Under the pieces are notes generated by a model, which had not been told where the DNA came from, did not search any database, and saw only the letters and a list, made by a program, of their open reading frames with translations. The translations under genes were made by a program, and so were the position numbers. This document shows positions 54,753 to 63,440 of a DNA stretch of 64,000 nt, in pieces. This DNA comes from an uncultured Brachybacterium sp. (GTDB lineage: Bacteria; Actinomycetota; Actinomycetes; Actinomycetales; Dermabacteraceae): positions 62,001 through 126,000 of the forward strand of contig NZ_CANMSY010000004.1 in assembly GCF_947500705.1 (NCBI RefSeq), given 5' to 3'. Position 1 is the stretch's first letter. The number at the start of each line of letters is the position of its first letter.

Positions 54753-56106
54753 TGATCGGCCTTTCCTTGGGGAGGTCGTAGAGGAGCGTGCGGCGGCGGA
54801 GGGCGAGCCCGGTGGCGACGGTGATCGGGCCCAGACGGCCGACGAACATGAGTGCCACGAGGACCAGCTGCGCGCCGACGGGGAGTCTCGCGGTGATCCC
54901 CGTGGACAGGCCCACGGTCGCGAACGCGGAGACCACCTCGAACATGATCTCGTCGAGGGAGAAGTCGGTCATGAGCATGATCGCGACGGTGGAGGCGACC
55001 ACGAGGCCGACCGCCATCACGATGACCGTGATCGCCTGGCGATGCACCGCCCGCGAGAGCCGCTTGCCGAAGATCGTGACGGCTCCGGCGCCCCGCAGCT
55101 CGCCGAGCATGAGGAAGAACAGCACGGCGAAGGTGGTGACCTTGATGCCGCCCGCGGTGCCGGCGGGGCCGCCGCCGATGAACATCAGCAGGTCCATGCC
55201 CAGCCAGGTCGCCGGGTCCATGGCGGAGGTGTCGATGGTGTTGAATCCGGCGGTCCGGGTCTGGGCGGACATCGCGAAGCCGTTGAGGATCCGCAGGTGA
55301 GGGGGCATCCCGCCGAGGGTCGCCGGGTTCGTCCACTCGAGCGCGGTGATGTGGACGGTGCCGAGCACGAGCAGCAGCGGTGTCGCCGAGAGCACGATCC
55401 GGGTGTTCATCGTCCACAGCCGGACGGTGCCGGAGTGCTTCCACAGCTGCATGAGCACGGGGAAGCCGAGCCCGCCGAGCACCGTCGCGCCGCTCGTGGT
55501 CAGGAGCACCACGGGGTCGTCGGAGAAGGACATGAGGCTGTCGCTGTAGAGCGCGAAGCCGGCGTTGTTGAAGGAGGAGATCGAGTGGAAAACCCCGAGC
55601 CACAGCGCCCGGCCCCACGTCTCGCCGTAGGTGAGCGCGAAGCGCAGGGTGAGGATCACCGCTGCGATCGCCTCGATGAGCAGCGAGATCCGCACGACGC
55701 TCATCACGAGGCTGCGCACATCCTCGATGCCGAAGCTCTTGACCTCTGCGGCGGCGGTGAGCTTCGAACGCAGGGACAGCTTGCGGACCACGGCGATGCC
55801 CACCACGGAGGCGAAGGTCATCACCCCGAGGCCGCCGAGCTGGATCAGCGCGAGGATCACGACCTGCCCGAAGGTGGTCCAGAAGACGGGGGTGTCGACC
55901 ACGATCAGTCCCGTCACGCACAGCGCGGAGACCGCCGTGAACAGCGCCTCCATCACCGCGGCACCGCCGGGTCCGGTGGAGGCGGCCGGATGCATCAGCA
56001 GCAGCGTCCCCAGGACGGCGCTGAGGGCGAAGGCCAGGAAGACGGTTCGCGTGGGTCGCGGTCGTCGGTCGACGGAGCGAGGCTGGATCAGCCCGAGTGG
56101 TGGCAC
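54745..56106 (-). CDS. potassium channel-like subunit (TrkH/KtrB)
   Basis: A 453-residue membrane protein made of four pore-loop repeats. The first filter is TAVSALCVTGLIVVDT, the second SSFNNAGFALYS, the third MSAQTRTAGFNTIDTS and the fourth ATVGLSTGITARLP. These are the P-loops of Trk/Ktr potassium transporters. It takes up K+ with sodium or proton coupling and is gated by the RCK protein encoded 3' of it. GTG start at 56106. Tested organisms use this pair under osmotic stress. Confidence 0.92.
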   Translation of the reverse strand: MPPLGLIQPRSVDRRPRPTRTVFLAFALSAVLGTLLLMHPAASTGPGGAAVMEALFTAVSALCVTGLIVVDTPVFWTTFGQVVILALIQLGGLGVMTFASVVGIAVVRKLSLRSKLTAAAEVKSFGIEDVRSLVMSVVRISLLIEAIAAVILTLRFALTYGETWGRALWLGVFHSISSFNNAGFALYSDSLMSFSDDPVVLLTTSGATVLGGLGFPVLMQLWKHSGTVRLWTMNTRIVLSATPLLLVLGTVHITALEWTNPATLGGMPPHLRILNGFAMSAQTRTAGFNTIDTSAMDPATWLGMDLLMFIGGGPAGTAGGIKVTTFAVLFFLMLGELRGAGAVTIFGKRLSRAVHRQAITVIVMAVGLVVASTVAIMLMTDFSLDEIMFEVVSAFATVGLSTGITARLPVGAQLVLVALMFVGRLGPITVATGLALRRRTLLYDLPKERPIIG

Positions 56107-56268
56107 GCGCGGAATGCTACGCCTGCCCGTGGTGGTCCGATGCCCGCGGCGATCAGGAGATCACCGCGACTGGTCTGGACCGTGCGCCACCTGGTGCACT
56201 CCTGGACTTTCTCCGGTACCCGGCTCGCGCGCCACCTGCTGCTGCCGTGACGGGCACGGCCCAGGGCG

Positions 56269-56625
56269 TCAGACTCCGGCGGCCTTCCTCGAGGTCCGCG
56301 CGAGCTTCTCGACGAGGCCGTCGGAGATCGGGTTCCTCGCGGTGAAGGTGATGCCGGTCTTCGTCGTCTTCAGCCCAGCGGCGGCGATCTCCTCCGCGTG
56401 CTCCGCGATCGCCGCGGGCTGGACGTACAGCCCGCACTGCCGGGTGAACGCCGCGTAGCCCGCGACGATCGTGCCGTCGATCCGGAAGCCCGGCATGCTG
56501 TAGGCCACGACCTCGTCCGCGTCAGGCAGGGTGCGGGCCAGCGTCGCGCGCAGCCCCTCCAGCAGGGGTCGGAACGCCTCGTGCGCCTCCCCGATGTAGC
56601 TGTCGTGGTCGGATGTCGCCGTCAT
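56269..56625 (-). CDS. DUF1801 / iron-chaperone-like protein
   Basis: A 118-residue protein with YSMPGFRIDGTIVAGYAAFTRQCGLYVQP (in parts) and the TKTGITFTARNPI strand, typical of the YdhG/DUF1801 family, related to the frataxin-like Fra (YdhG) of Bacillus. Basic C-terminal helix KLARTSRKAAGV. It stands between the Trk operon and the arsenic locus. Confidence 0.85.
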   Translation of the reverse strand: MTATSDHDSYIGEAHEAFRPLLEGLRATLARTLPDADEVVAYSMPGFRIDGTIVAGYAAFTRQCGLYVQPAAIAEHAEEIAAAGLKTTKTGITFTARNPISDGLVEKLARTSRKAAGV

Positions 56626-56696
56626 GGGTGCCTCGCCTCCGCACGCTCCCCTGTCCGCCGTGTCGCGCGGGAGCGTCGCCAGCGTACGCCGGGCGC

Positions 56697-57149
56697 TCAG
56701 CCCTCGTCGGCCGTGAGCTCCGCGAGCAGCTCCTGCACCCGTCGGTCGATGTCGTCGCGCACCAGGCGCATGCGCTCCACGCCCCCGATGCCGCGCTCGG
56801 AGGGCTCGTCGGTGACCCAGGTGGTGATGGTCCCTGCCATCCCGGGGACGGGCTCGACCACGGCCTCCTCGCCGAGCACCACGACCCGGTCCACCCGGGC
56901 CAGCAGCGCGGGGTCGATCGGCTTGGTGACAGCGGAGGACATGTTCGCGCCGACCTCGGCGATGACCTCGGCCGAGAGCGCATTGACCGCACTGCCCGGC
57001 TTCGTGCCGGCGGAGTGGACCTCGACAGCGCCGGCCGCGCGGGCCTCCATCAGAGCCGCGGCCATCTGGGACTTGCCACCGTTCTTCACGCAGACGAACA
57101 GGACGGACGGGGTGGCGAGCGAGGACTGGGAGGGATGCGGAGTGCTCAT
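56697..57149 (-). CDS. arsC: arsenate-mycothiol transferase-type ArsC
   Basis: A 150-residue low-molecular-weight phosphatase-fold protein. The P-loop is [14 protein letters not shown] (CX5K form with the Cys nucleophile near residue 20), the same form as Corynebacterium ArsC1/ArsC2, which make an arseno-mycothiol adduct. The GCGDxCP disulphide loop seen in the other ArsC at 58792 is absent, as expected for mycothiol-coupled enzymes; here [11 protein letters not shown] occupies that place. Its ATG overlaps the arsB stop as ATGA. Confidence 0.85.
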   Translation of the reverse strand: MSTPHPSQSSLATPSVLFVCVKNGGKSQMAAALMEARAAGAVEVHSAGTKPGSAVNALSAEVIAEVGANMSSAVTKPIDPALLARVDRVVVLGEEAVVEPVPGMAGTITTWVTDEPSERGIGGVERMRLVRDDIDRRVQELLAELTADEG

Positions 57150-58267
57150 GCGGAGACCTGCTCTGGAGAACGGACGGAGGATGTGGGGACGGTGGGGTCG
57201 CTGGGGAACAGTCGCGGGCCCAGCCACAGCGAGACGTAGACCAGGCCGACCAGCACCGGAACCTCGATCAGCGGGCCGACGACCCCGGCGAGCGCCTGGC
57301 CGGAGGTGACGCCGAAGGTGCCGATCGCGACGGCGATGGCGAGCTCGAAGTTGTTGCCGGAGGCGGTGAAGGCGACGGTGGTCGACTTCGCGTAGTTCAG
57401 TCCGACAGCGCGCGCGGCCAGCAGCGCGACCAGGAACATGACCACGAAGTAGGCCAGCAGCGGCAGGGCGATCCGGGCCACGTCCCAGGGGCTGGAGGTG
57501 ATCGCCTCGCCCTGCAGGGCGAACAGCAGCACGATCGTGAACAGCAGGCCGTACAGGGCGAAGGGGCCGATGCGGGGCAGGAAGCGGTTCTCGTACCAGT
57601 CGCGGCCCTTGGCCCGCTCCCCGAGGGTGCGCGTGAGGAAGCCGGCCAGCAGCGGTATCCCGAGGAACACCAGCACGGAGAGCACGATCGCGCCCACGGA
57701 GAACTCCGCAGAGGTCACGGGCAGGCCCAGCCAGGCGGGCAGCACCTGCAGGTAGAACCAGCCCAGCGCACCGAAGGCGAGAACCTGGAAGACGGAGTTG
57801 ATCGCGACCAGCACGGCCGCGGCCTCGCGGTCACCGCAGGCGAGGTCGTTCCAGATGAACACCATCGCGATGCAGCGGGCGAGGCCGACGATGATCAGCC
57901 CGGTGCGGTACTCGGGCAGGTCCGCGAGCAGCAGCCAGGCCAGGGCGAACATGAGCGCGGGGCCGACGATCCAGTTCAGCGCCAGGGACAGGACCATCAG
58001 CTTCCGGTCGGCGGTCACACGACGGGTCTCGTCGTAGCGGACCTTCGCCAGGACCGGGTACATCATCACCAGCAGCCCGATCGCGATGGGCACGGAGATC
58101 CCGGCGACGGACATGCTCTCGAGCGCCTGGTTCAGGCCGGGCACCAGTCGCCCGAGCGCCAGGCCCAGGATCATGGCCACGATGATCCAGACCGGCAGGA
58201 ACCGGTCCAGGACCGACATCTCCCCGGCGACACGGGTCGGCGCGCTGGGTGCGGTGGTCGTCGTCAT
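57146..58267 (-). CDS. arsB: arsenite efflux transporter, ACR3 family
   Basis: A 373-residue ten-helix exporter. The ACR3 signature [19 protein letters not shown] contains the essential Cys, and the late [20 protein letters not shown] segment is the substrate-binding helix. It expels arsenite (and perhaps antimonite) using the proton gradient. It is divergent from arsR, with the promoter and operators between, and is followed by coupled arsC. Confidence 0.94.
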   Translation of the reverse strand: MTTTTAPSAPTRVAGEMSVLDRFLPVWIIVAMILGLALGRLVPGLNQALESMSVAGISVPIAIGLLVMMYPVLAKVRYDETRRVTADRKLMVLSLALNWIVGPALMFALAWLLLADLPEYRTGLIIVGLARCIAMVFIWNDLACGDREAAAVLVAINSVFQVLAFGALGWFYLQVLPAWLGLPVTSAEFSVGAIVLSVLVFLGIPLLAGFLTRTLGERAKGRDWYENRFLPRIGPFALYGLLFTIVLLFALQGEAITSSPWDVARIALPLLAYFVVMFLVALLAARAVGLNYAKSTTVAFTASGNNFELAIAVAIGTFGVTSGQALAGVVGPLIEVPVLVGLVYVSLWLGPRLFPSDPTVPTSSVRSPEQVSA

Positions 58268-58286
58268 GACGAGGCCTACCTCTTCC

Positions 58287-58337
58287 TATAGACGGATATC
58301 GATGCGAACGCTAGCCTGATATATAGACGTTCGTCAA
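58287..58337. promoter_or_regulatory. ars promoter/operator region
   Basis: TATAGACG occurs at 58287-58294 and 58322-58329. On the minus strand TTGACG (58332-58337) and TAGCGT (58308-58313) are 18 bp apart, a likely arsB promoter, with the repeats lying around it. AAGG before the arsR ATG is its ribosome site. Confidence 0.5.
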
Positions 58338-58351
58338 TGTAAGGTGTACCC

Positions 58352-58756
58352 ATGTCCTCCACCACGTCCTCCCGTCCGGTGAGCATCACGATCCGCAGCA
58401 CCGCCCCGAGCGACCCGTCGTGCGAGCCGGGTTCGTCGGCCGCCCTCGACTGCTGCGCGCTCGGCGCCGGCCCGATCGACGTGGCGGAGGCGGAGCACCT
58501 GGCCGTGCGGCTGAAGGCGCTCTCGGACCCGACCCGGCTGCAGCTGCTCTCCCACGTGGCGACGCGCGGCTGCGGGGATGTGTGCGCCTGTGATCTCACC
58601 GAGCCGCTGGGCATCTCGCAGCCCACCGTCAGCCATCACATGAAGAAGCTGGTCGAAGCCGGGCTGCTCACCCGCGAGCAGAAGGGCCGCTGGGCGCACT
58701 ACTCGGTCGTCCCGTCGGCCTTCGCGGAGCTGCGCGCCTTCCTGGACCTGTCCTGA
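58352..58756 (+). CDS. arsR: ArsR-family metalloregulator
   Basis: A 134-residue SmtB/ArsR repressor. HTH: LKALSDPTRLQLLSHVA, and QPTVSHHMKKLVEAGLLTRE. Sensing cysteines: CGDVCACDL (residues about 74-80) in the recognition-proximal helix, as in ArsR proteins; DCCALG at about 33 may add ligands. It would release the ars promoters on binding arsenite. It is divergent from arsB and followed by arsC. Confidence 0.92.
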   Translation: MSSTTSSRPVSITIRSTAPSDPSCEPGSSAALDCCALGAGPIDVAEAEHLAVRLKALSDPTRLQLLSHVATRGCGDVCACDLTEPLGISQPTVSHHMKKLVEAGLLTREQKGRWAHYSVVPSAFAELRAFLDLS

Positions 58757-58791
58757 CCCGCCGCACCGCCCACCACCACCCAGGAGACCCC

Positions 58792-59205
58792 ATGCCCGAT
58801 CGCCCCAGCGTCCTGTTCGTCTGCGTCCACAACGCCGGCCGCTCGCAGATGGCCGCCGGCTGGCTGCGCCACCTCGCGGGCGACCGCATCGAGGTGCGCT
58901 CGGCCGGCTCCGCCCCCGCCGATTCGATCAATCCCTCCGCGGTCGAGGCGATGGCCGAGGAGGGCGTGGACATCACCTCCGCGACCCCGAAGGTCCTCAC
59001 GCGCGACGCGGTCCAGCAGTCCGATGTCGTGATCACCATGGGATGCGGCGACGCCTGCCCGATCTTCACCGGCAAGCGCTACGAGGACTGGGAGCTGCCC
59101 GACCCCGCCGGCCAGGGCGTCGAGGCGGTGCGCCCCATCCGCGATGACATCCGCGGCCGCGTCGAGGAGCTCATCGCGAGCCTCGAGGTCGAGCAGATCC
59201 GATGA
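58792..59205 (+). CDS. arsC: arsenate reductase (LMW phosphatase family, GCGDACP type)
   Basis: A 137-residue arsenate reductase with P-loop CVHNAGRSQMAAGW and the redox Cys pair in MGCGDACPIF, which thioredoxin-coupled LMW enzymes use in a disulphide cascade. DWELPDPAGQGVEAVRPIRDDI is typical. It is 35 bp after arsR and is distinct from the mycothiol-type ArsC on the other operon, so two reduction routes coexist. Confidence 0.9.
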   Translation: MPDRPSVLFVCVHNAGRSQMAAGWLRHLAGDRIEVRSAGSAPADSINPSAVEAMAEEGVDITSATPKVLTRDAVQQSDVVITMGCGDACPIFTGKRYEDWELPDPAGQGVEAVRPIRDDIRGRVEELIASLEVEQIR

Positions 59206-59208
59206 CGA

Positions 59209-59224
59209 GCGCCCCATAGGGCGC
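59209..59224. terminator. short hairpin after arsC
   Basis: GCGCCC-CATA-GGGCGC, 6-bp stem with a 4-nt loop, 3 bp after the arsC stop. No T-run. Confidence 0.4.
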
Positions 59225-59345
59225 GCCGTCCCGAGACCTCAGGCGATGCCGGACCTCGGACCGACTGGGCGGGCGAGGCGGGGCGGAACGCGACAGGACG
59301 GTGGCGGGCGGACCAGAGCTGGCCCGACCAACGGAGTGCCGACGC

Positions 59346-60044
59346 TCAGCCCGTCACCACCGCCGCCACGATCGGCAGCACGATGGTCATGACCAGGGCG
59401 TTGAGCACCATGGCGGCACTGGACCAGCCACCGGCCACGGAGGACTCGTCGAGCACACGCGAGGTGCCGATGCCGTGGGAGGTCAGGCCCACGGCGAAGC
59501 CGCGCGCCCGCTCGTCCCGCACCCGCGCGAGGGTCAGCAGCGCCGGACCGAAGGCCGCGCCGAGCACGCCCGAGACCATGGTGAGCACCACCGCGAGCGG
59601 CACCGAGGCCTGCAGCGACTCGGCGATGGACAACCCGACGGGCGAGGTCACCGAGCGGGGCAGCGCGGCGAGCAGCACATCGTCCCCGGCGCCGAAGAGC
59701 GTGAGCACCCCGACGGTGATGGCGATGCTGAGCACTCCCCCGGCGACCAGGGCCGCGGTCACGGCCGGTGCCGAGCTGGTCAGCGCCCGTCCGTTGCGCA
59801 GCAGCGGCAGGGCGAGGGCGACGGTGGCGGGCCCGAGCAGCATCGTCAGCAGGCTCACCTGCTCGAGGTAGACCGCGTACGGCAGGCCGGTGATGAGCAG
59901 GACCGTCGCGACGATCGCGGTGGTGACCAGCACCGGGGAGAGAACTCCGGGCCGGCCGAGCCGGTGGTACAGCCAGTACGCCCCCAGATAGGCGCCGAGG
60001 GTCAGGGCGAGCCCGAAGACGGGCAGGTGGATGAGGGTGCTCAT
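59346..60044 (-). CDS. lrgB: LrgB/CidB-family membrane protein
   Basis: A 232-residue membrane protein of the LrgB group. About seven segments with TSPVGLSIAESLQASVPLAV, RGFAVGLTSHGIGTSRVLDE (typical GLxSHGIGTxR) and a final VVAAVVTG helix. Its ATG overlaps the lrgA stop as ATGA. LrgAB/CidAB pairs act like holin/antiholin or pyruvate transporters in the membrane; which applies here is not known. Confidence 0.88.
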   Translation of the reverse strand: MSTLIHLPVFGLALTLGAYLGAYWLYHRLGRPGVLSPVLVTTAIVATVLLITGLPYAVYLEQVSLLTMLLGPATVALALPLLRNGRALTSSAPAVTAALVAGGVLSIAITVGVLTLFGAGDDVLLAALPRSVTSPVGLSIAESLQASVPLAVVLTMVSGVLGAAFGPALLTLARVRDERARGFAVGLTSHGIGTSRVLDESSVAGGWSSAAMVLNALVMTIVLPIVAAVVTG

Positions 60045-60538
60045 GCGGGCGACCCCCCGGGCTGCGGGGCGGTGCCCGGCCCGGTCGAGTCGCTCGGCCC
60101 GGTCGAGTCGCTCGGCCCGGTCGAGTCGCTCGGCCCGTCGGGCGCGCCGGCATCCCCCCGTCGGCGACCCTGCCTGCGCAGCAGCGCCTGCAGCACCATC
60201 CCGGAGATGATCAGCGGCACCAGGAACGAGCCGCCGACGGCGAGCGCGAGCGGCAGGGCGTTCTCGGCGAGGGACTGCAGCTCGAGCACGATCCCGACGC
60301 TGGGCGGGACGAACAGCAGCTGCAGGTGAGCGAGCAGCGGGGTGGCGGCCGGTTCGGCGGCGCGGACCACGGCGCGCGTGGGCCGCAGGATCCCGAGCAG
60401 CACGAGCAGCACGATCCCGAGGACCACCCCGGGCACGGGCAGGCCGAGCAGGGCCGACGCGGCCAGGCCCACCATCTGCGCGAGCAGCAGGACCACGAGG
60501 CCGAGCAGCACAGGAGGCAGGAGAGCGGCGCGTGACAT
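60041..60538 (-). CDS. lrgA: LrgA/CidA-family membrane protein
   Basis: A 165-residue protein with four helices and the family segment GLPVPGVVLGIVLLVLLG and FVPPSVGIV. The C-terminal tail has 18-bp repeats giving GPSDST three times and a basic RRQGRRRG stretch, not usual for LrgA. First gene of the LrgAB pair. Confidence 0.87.
   Translation of the reverse strand: MSRAALLPPVLLGLVVLLLAQMVGLAASALLGLPVPGVVLGIVLLVLLGILRPTRAVVRAAEPAATPLLAHLQLLFVPPSVGIVLELQSLAENALPLALAVGGSFLVPLIISGMVLQALLRRQGRRRGDAGAPDGPSDSTGPSDSTGPSDSTGPGTAPQPGGSPA
60078..60131. repeat. 18-bp in-frame tandem repeat, three copies
   Basis: GGCCCGGTCGAGTCGCTC three times, perfect, encodes (GPSDST)3 in the C-terminal tail of LrgA. 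Confidence 0.85.
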
Positions 60539-60919
60539 CCCGGCCAGGGTAGCCCGCGCCGTCCCGTCTGATCTGCGTTGACCACGGCCGAGGCAGCGTC
60601 GCGGTTCCCTTCTCCGCGGTAGCCCGGGTCACAACGACTAGCGCAATGAGCGACCTCACGTCGGCCGTCGCACCTCTGACGCTGATGCCTGGCTGACCAG
60701 CGAGCGGAGGCCGGAGCAGCTGGGCAGCCGGGCGCTCGTCGGCCCGCCGGGCAGGAGTGGAGGATCACGCCGGACTTGCCGCGACGGGCCCGTCTGTCAC
60801 AGCGTGAAGGTCCCTCGACGGATGCGGGACGCGGCCCGCAGAGCTCCGGGGCGCCGTCCATGACCATCGCTCGAGGTGCCCCTGCACCTGTCCCTCTCGC
60901 ACCCTCGGAGGTCTCCGGC
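60539..60919. other. divergent region between lrgA and C39-like gene
   Basis: No RNA or gene is convincing. Frames upstream of 60920 are GC shadows; an in-frame ATG at 60860 is a weaker start for the next gene. No repeats stand out. Confidence 0.5.
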
Positions 60920-61567
60920 GTGACCAGCCCCCTGCACTCCACCCTCAGCCGACGCGCCGCGCTGCGCGGCCTCGGCGTCGTCGGCCTCACGGCCGCTGCC
61001 GGCCTGTTCGCCTCCTCGCGGGCCCACGCCGACAGCGACCTCGTGGTCGTCGATCAGATGGGCACGGGCCCCTGGGACGCGGAGAACTGCGGACCGACGT
61101 CGGCCGTGATCGCCATGGTCGCCGCCGGTCGGCCGGTCGAGCACTACGTCTCCGGGTCGGAGGGCGCCGCGGAGGGCGGCAATGCCCGCGCCGTCCTGGA
61201 GATGCGCGCCCGCTGCGGGCTGTCGCCGTGGGACGACCCGGAGACCAAGAACGTCGACTACGTCGGCGCCTACCTCGAGGATCTCGAGAGGGGGATCCGG
61301 GACGCGGACGGCACCGCCACGCATTCCCAGTTCAAGGAGGGGATGGAGGCCGCTGCGCACGGCTCCGTCGTGATCCTGCACGTCCATCACGGCAGGCTGC
61401 TCGGCGAGGACGCGGACTACGGCCACTTCGTGGTCGCCCAGGGCCAGGACGAGGAGGGGAACCTCCTGGTCTCCGATCCGGGACGAGCCCAGAGCATCGG
61501 CATCACCGGATACTCGCGCGAACGCCTGCTCGAGGCCCAGCAGGGCGACGCCACGATCGTCAGCTGA
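60920..61567 (+). CDS. Tat-exported C39-like peptidase-fold protein
   Basis: A 215-residue protein. The signal LSRRAALRGLGVVGLTAAAG then AHADS is a twin-arginine signal ending near residue 40. The mature part has a papain-like C39 set: Cys in ENCGPTSAV (about 58), His in YGHFVVAQGQ and Asp in LLVSDPGRAQ. Proteins of this type cleave or bind peptides; secretion through Tat implies folding before export. The GTG at 60920 is chosen because GGAGG lies 8 nt before it and gives a normal Tat length. Confidence 0.75.
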   Translation: MTSPLHSTLSRRAALRGLGVVGLTAAAGLFASSRAHADSDLVVVDQMGTGPWDAENCGPTSAVIAMVAAGRPVEHYVSGSEGAAEGGNARAVLEMRARCGLSPWDDPETKNVDYVGAYLEDLERGIRDADGTATHSQFKEGMEAAAHGSVVILHVHHGRLLGEDADYGHFVVAQGQDEEGNLLVSDPGRAQSIGITGYSRERLLEAQQGDATIVS

Positions 61568-61710
61568 TCTCCCTCCCGTCCTCCGGCAGCGAGAACGACA
61601 TCCGGGCCACTTTGCGTCGCCGATCCTGCACCGATTCGCGATCTCGGTGAGCAACCCCACGCTCCGGGGGCGAAGCGGGGGAGATGGCCGAGCCAGTCGA
61701 CCCCGACCGC

Positions 61711-63294
61711 TCACTCCATGAAGATGCCGTTGCCCGGCCCCAGGGGCAGGTCGAAGAAGAAGAACACGGCCAGGATCGCCGTCCACACGAGCCAGAACGG
61801 GATCACGAACGGGAGCATGCGCGCCATCAGCGTGCCCAGGCCCGCGGCCGGCTCGTACTTCCGCAGCATGCCCAGCAGCACGATCATGTACGGGTTCATC
61901 GGGGTGATGACCTGGGTGGCGGAGTCGCCCACCCGGAACGCGGCCTGGGTGAAGGCGGGCTCGTAGCCGATGAGCGCGAACATCGGCACGAACACGGCGC
62001 CCATGATCGCCCACATGCCCGAGCCGGAGATGATGAACAGGTTCAGCACGCTGGCCAGCAGGATGAACCCGAGCACCGCGCCGAAGCCGGTGAGGCCCGC
62101 GTTCTCGAGGCCCGCCGCGCCGGTGACCGCGATCCAGGTGCCGATCCCCGACCAGTTGAACAGGGAGATGAAGTTGCCCAGGATGAAGGCCAGCACGATG
62201 AACGGCAGCATCTCCTTGAGGGCGTCGGACATCATCTGCACGGCGTCACGGGTGCTCCGCAGGGTGCCGACGATGACGCCGTAGGCGGTGCCGACCACCA
62301 TGAAGTACGCGACCACGATGAACACGATCGAGCTCAGCAGCGGGGACTTCGGCAGGAAGCCGCCCTCCTCGTTCCGCCACGCGGAACCGGCCGGCAGCAC
62401 GGCCACCAGGATCAGCGCGGTGAGCACGACACCGGCGAGCACCGCGACCAGCAGACCCTTGTTCTCCTTCGGGGTAAGGGCGGCGCGCATGTGCTCAGCG
62501 CTGTCCGAGGGGTCCTCGGCGCCCTCGACGGCGACCTCGTCGACCGGGACGTTCTGGCGCTTCAGCCGCGGCTCGATCAGCTTGTCGATGATGAAGCCCG
62601 CGACGAAGCCCAGGATGATCGAGGCGACGATGTTGAAGAACCAGTTCGACACCGGGTTGACAGCGGTGAACTCGAACCCGGGCAGCGCCTCCATCACCGA
62701 GGTGGTGATACCGGCGAACAGGGCGTCCAGCGAGGTGGGGAAGATGTTGGTGGAGTAGCCGGCGCCGGCGGCGGCGAAGCCGCCGAGCAGGCCTGCCACG
62801 GGGTGTCGGCCCGCTGCTTTGAACACCAACGCCGCGAGCGGCGGGACCACCACGAAGGCGGAGTCGGCCATGATCGAGGAGACCACGCCCACGAAGCCCA
62901 CCACGTACGGGAGCATCCACGCGGGCGAGGAGCCGAACAGCTTGCGGATCCCGGCGGCCAGCAGGCCCGAGTGCTGGGCGATGCCGATCGCGAGCAGGAT
63001 CGGCATCACGGTGACCAGCGGCGGGAACCCGATGTAATTGATGCCGAGGTTGGTGGTCAGCCAGGCCATGCCCTCACCGGTGAACAGGCCCCTGATCACG
63101 GTGGGCTCGTCCGAGCCGGGCACGGAGACGACCACCCCGGCGAGCTCCATCCCGGTGGAGACCAGTCCGGTGATCACGAACAGGACGATGAACAGCATGA
63201 ACGGCTCGGGCAGCTTGTTGCCCGCCCATTCCACCCAGTTCAGGGCCCGATCGGTGAAGCCGCTCTTGGTCGGCGTGGTCTGTGCTGCGCTCAT
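61711..63294 (-). CDS. abgT: AbgT-family transporter
   Basis: A 527-residue membrane protein of the AbgT family. GWNWVEWAGNKLPEPFMLF-like opening, then ADSAFVVVPPLAALVF, AGYSTNIFPTSLDALFAG and a late GDSATQVITPMNPYMIV. These are typical of AbgT/MtrF antiporters, which import p-aminobenzoyl-glutamate or export sulfonamides. An acidic loop is seen at about 250-285. It lies next to an M20 peptidase, which is the AbgAB-like partner. Confidence 0.9.
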   Translation of the reverse strand: MSAAQTTPTKSGFTDRALNWVEWAGNKLPEPFMLFIVLFVITGLVSTGMELAGVVVSVPGSDEPTVIRGLFTGEGMAWLTTNLGINYIGFPPLVTVMPILLAIGIAQHSGLLAAGIRKLFGSSPAWMLPYVVGFVGVVSSIMADSAFVVVPPLAALVFKAAGRHPVAGLLGGFAAAGAGYSTNIFPTSLDALFAGITTSVMEALPGFEFTAVNPVSNWFFNIVASIILGFVAGFIIDKLIEPRLKRQNVPVDEVAVEGAEDPSDSAEHMRAALTPKENKGLLVAVLAGVVLTALILVAVLPAGSAWRNEEGGFLPKSPLLSSIVFIVVAYFMVVGTAYGVIVGTLRSTRDAVQMMSDALKEMLPFIVLAFILGNFISLFNWSGIGTWIAVTGAAGLENAGLTGFGAVLGFILLASVLNLFIISGSGMWAIMGAVFVPMFALIGYEPAFTQAAFRVGDSATQVITPMNPYMIVLLGMLRKYEPAAGLGTLMARMLPFVIPFWLVWTAILAVFFFFDLPLGPGNGIFME

Positions 63295-63440
63295 GATGGC
63301 TCCAGTCGGGTGGGTTCAGTGGCGGCTGCCGGTGGGCTTGTCGGTGCGCGGCCGTGCGGGGCGGGGAGGTGTGGGGTGAGGATGTGCGGGGTGGGGGCGT
63401 GCGGTCAGTGGACGTGCGGTGGCCAGAGGACGTGCAGCGG

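Noticed and set aside
61610-61660. Possible seventh family-1 palindromic repeat (CTTTGCGTCGC, then CACCGA ... TCGGTG)
   Set aside because: Shares the left arm and a small inner dyad with the family, but the right arm is missing and similarity is low; kept out of the feature list.
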